From assembly GCA_003564775.1 (NCBI GenBank), contig PXEI01000104.1, positions 1 through 14,743 on the forward strand: a stretch of DNA of 14,743 bases. Direction: 5' to 3'. This DNA is from Spirochaetaceae bacterium. Lineage in GTDB: Bacteria; Spirochaetota; Spirochaetia; DSM-27196; SLAA01. Numbering within the stretch: position 1 is the first letter of the stretch; each line of letters begins with the position of its first letter. Both the position numbers and the translations under genes were made by a program. Shown here one piece after another: positions 13,916 to 14,743 of this stretch. The notes beneath the pieces are model-generated. The model was not told the DNA's origin, did not search any database, and saw nothing but the letters and a program-made list of their open reading frames with translations.

Positions 13916-14743
13916 ATGGGGCGAATCATCGGAATAGATTTAGGAACCACCAACTCATGCGTGGCGGTAATGGAAAGTGGCGAGCCGGTTGTTATTCAGA
14001 ACGCCGAGGGACAACGCACAACGCCATCTATGGTGGCTTACACCAGTAAAGGTGAGCGTCTTGTTGGACAGCCCGCCAAGAACCAGATGGTGACTAATCC
14101 AGAGAACACAATTTCCAGTATCAAGCGGTTTATGGGACGCCGCTTTAGTGAGGTTGCCGAAGAGATCTCGATGGTGCCGTACCATATCGGCGAGGATGGA
14201 AGCGGCGGAATTCGCGTCAATGTAGACGAGAAGCCCTACTCACCACCGGAGATCTCGGCCGCAATTCTGCAGAAAATGAAAGAAACAGCCGAGGACTACC
14301 TTGGTGAGAAGGTAACCGACGCTGTTATCACGGTGCCTGCGTACTTCAACGACTCTCAGCGCCAGGCAACCAAAGATGCAGGCAAAATTGCCGGTCTCGA
14401 TGTCAAAAGAATTGTGAACGAGCCCACCGCAGCCGCCTTGGCCTATGGCTTCGGCAAAGAGAACAAGGAAGAACGTATCGCCGTCTATGACCTTGGTGGA
14501 GGTACTTTTGACGTTTCAATTCTCGAGCTTGGCGACGGCGTGTTTGAGGTCAAGTCGACCAATGGTAACACCCATCTAGGCGGTGACAATTTTGACCAAC
14601 GAATAATTGACTGGTTAATCGAGAACTTTCGAAATGACTACGGTATTGACCTCAGCAAGGACCGCATGGCTCTCCAGCGCCTCAAGGAGGCCGCCGAGAA
14701 GGCCAAGAAAGAGCTTTCCAGCACCCAGAGCACCGATATCAAT
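13916..14743 (+). CDS. dnaK: DnaK (Hsp70), 5' part; 3' end outside window
   Basis: The first 276 residues of the ATP-dependent Hsp70 chaperone DnaK; the frame stays open to the last base, whereas full DnaK has about 600-650 residues. The visible part covers most of the nucleotide-binding domain. It shows the phosphate-1 loop IGIDLGTTNSCVAV, the SSIKRFMGRRF segment, the ITVPAYFNDSQRQATKDAG motif, the connect region VNEPTAAALAYGFG (Glu169, equivalent to E. coli Glu171) and phosphate-2 VYDLGGGTFDVSIL. The segment NTHLGGDNFD follows. A strong ribosome site AAGAGGAG (13901-13908) lies 7 bases before the ATG. It sits directly behind grpE, its nucleotide-exchange partner, and the two are probably co-transcribed. 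The nucleotide-binding motifs are fully conserved, so an active housekeeping protein is expected. Confidence 0.98.
   Translation, partial: MGRIIGIDLGTTNSCVAVMESGEPVVIQNAEGQRTTPSMVAYTSKGERLVGQPAKNQMVTNPENTISSIKRFMGRRFSEVAEEISMVPYHIGEDGSGGIRVNVDEKPYSPPEISAAILQKMKETAEDYLGEKVTDAVITVPAYFNDSQRQATKDAGKIAGLDVKRIVNEPTAAALAYGFGKENKEERIAVYDLGGGTFDVSILELGDGVFEVKSTNGNTHLGGDNFDQRIIDWLIENFRNDYGIDLSKDRMALQRLKEAAEKAKKELSSTQSTDIN

Overview
The window is a densely packed bacterial segment with every credible gene on the + strand and moderate GC content by eye. The large membrane-anchored coiled-coil protein (9355-12984) looks like the SpiroCoCo-type proteins of spirochaetes. Together with the TonB/ExbB/ExbD set and the grpE-dnaK pair, it suggests a didermic spirochaete, probably Spirochaetales/Spirochaetaceae. 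This assignment rests on recognition only; no database search was run.

Layout. Bases 1-429 hold the 3' end of an unrecognised gene cut by the window edge. Bases 435-1766 encode an exported protein with an NlpC/P60-like cysteine motif. A GC-rich stem-loop and a plausible promoter then precede a five-gene cluster: a 976-residue exported TPR protein (1812-4742), a predicted outer-membrane beta-barrel (4746-6416), ExbB/TolQ (6429-7037), ExbD/TolR (7037-7474) and TonB (7485-8588). Gaps from the TPR gene to the TonB gene are -1 to 12 bases, as expected for one operon. A HAD-family hydrolase (8589-9272) starts on the base after the TonB stop. After 82 non-coding bases with two small palindromes comes the 1209-residue coiled-coil gene. 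A 142-base gap leads to grpE (start best placed at 13127) and then dnaK, which runs off the window end.

How the parts may work together. ExbB and ExbD would form the proton-driven inner-membrane motor, and TonB would carry force across the periplasm through a very long linker. The barrel has a short exported N-terminal segment resembling a TonB box but no room for a usual TonB-receptor plug. The TPR protein would be its periplasmic or outer-membrane partner. This looks like a self-contained TonB-powered envelope machine of unknown purpose and is the most interesting item here. The coiled-coil protein has one N-terminal membrane helix and ends in a helix-turn-helix-like segment. grpE-dnaK is the housekeeping Hsp70 chaperone pair; no CIRCE element and no hrcA are visible in this window.

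No tRNA, rRNA, CRISPR array, insertion sequence or convincing intrinsic terminator was seen. The only gene-free stretches are short (at most 142 bases).
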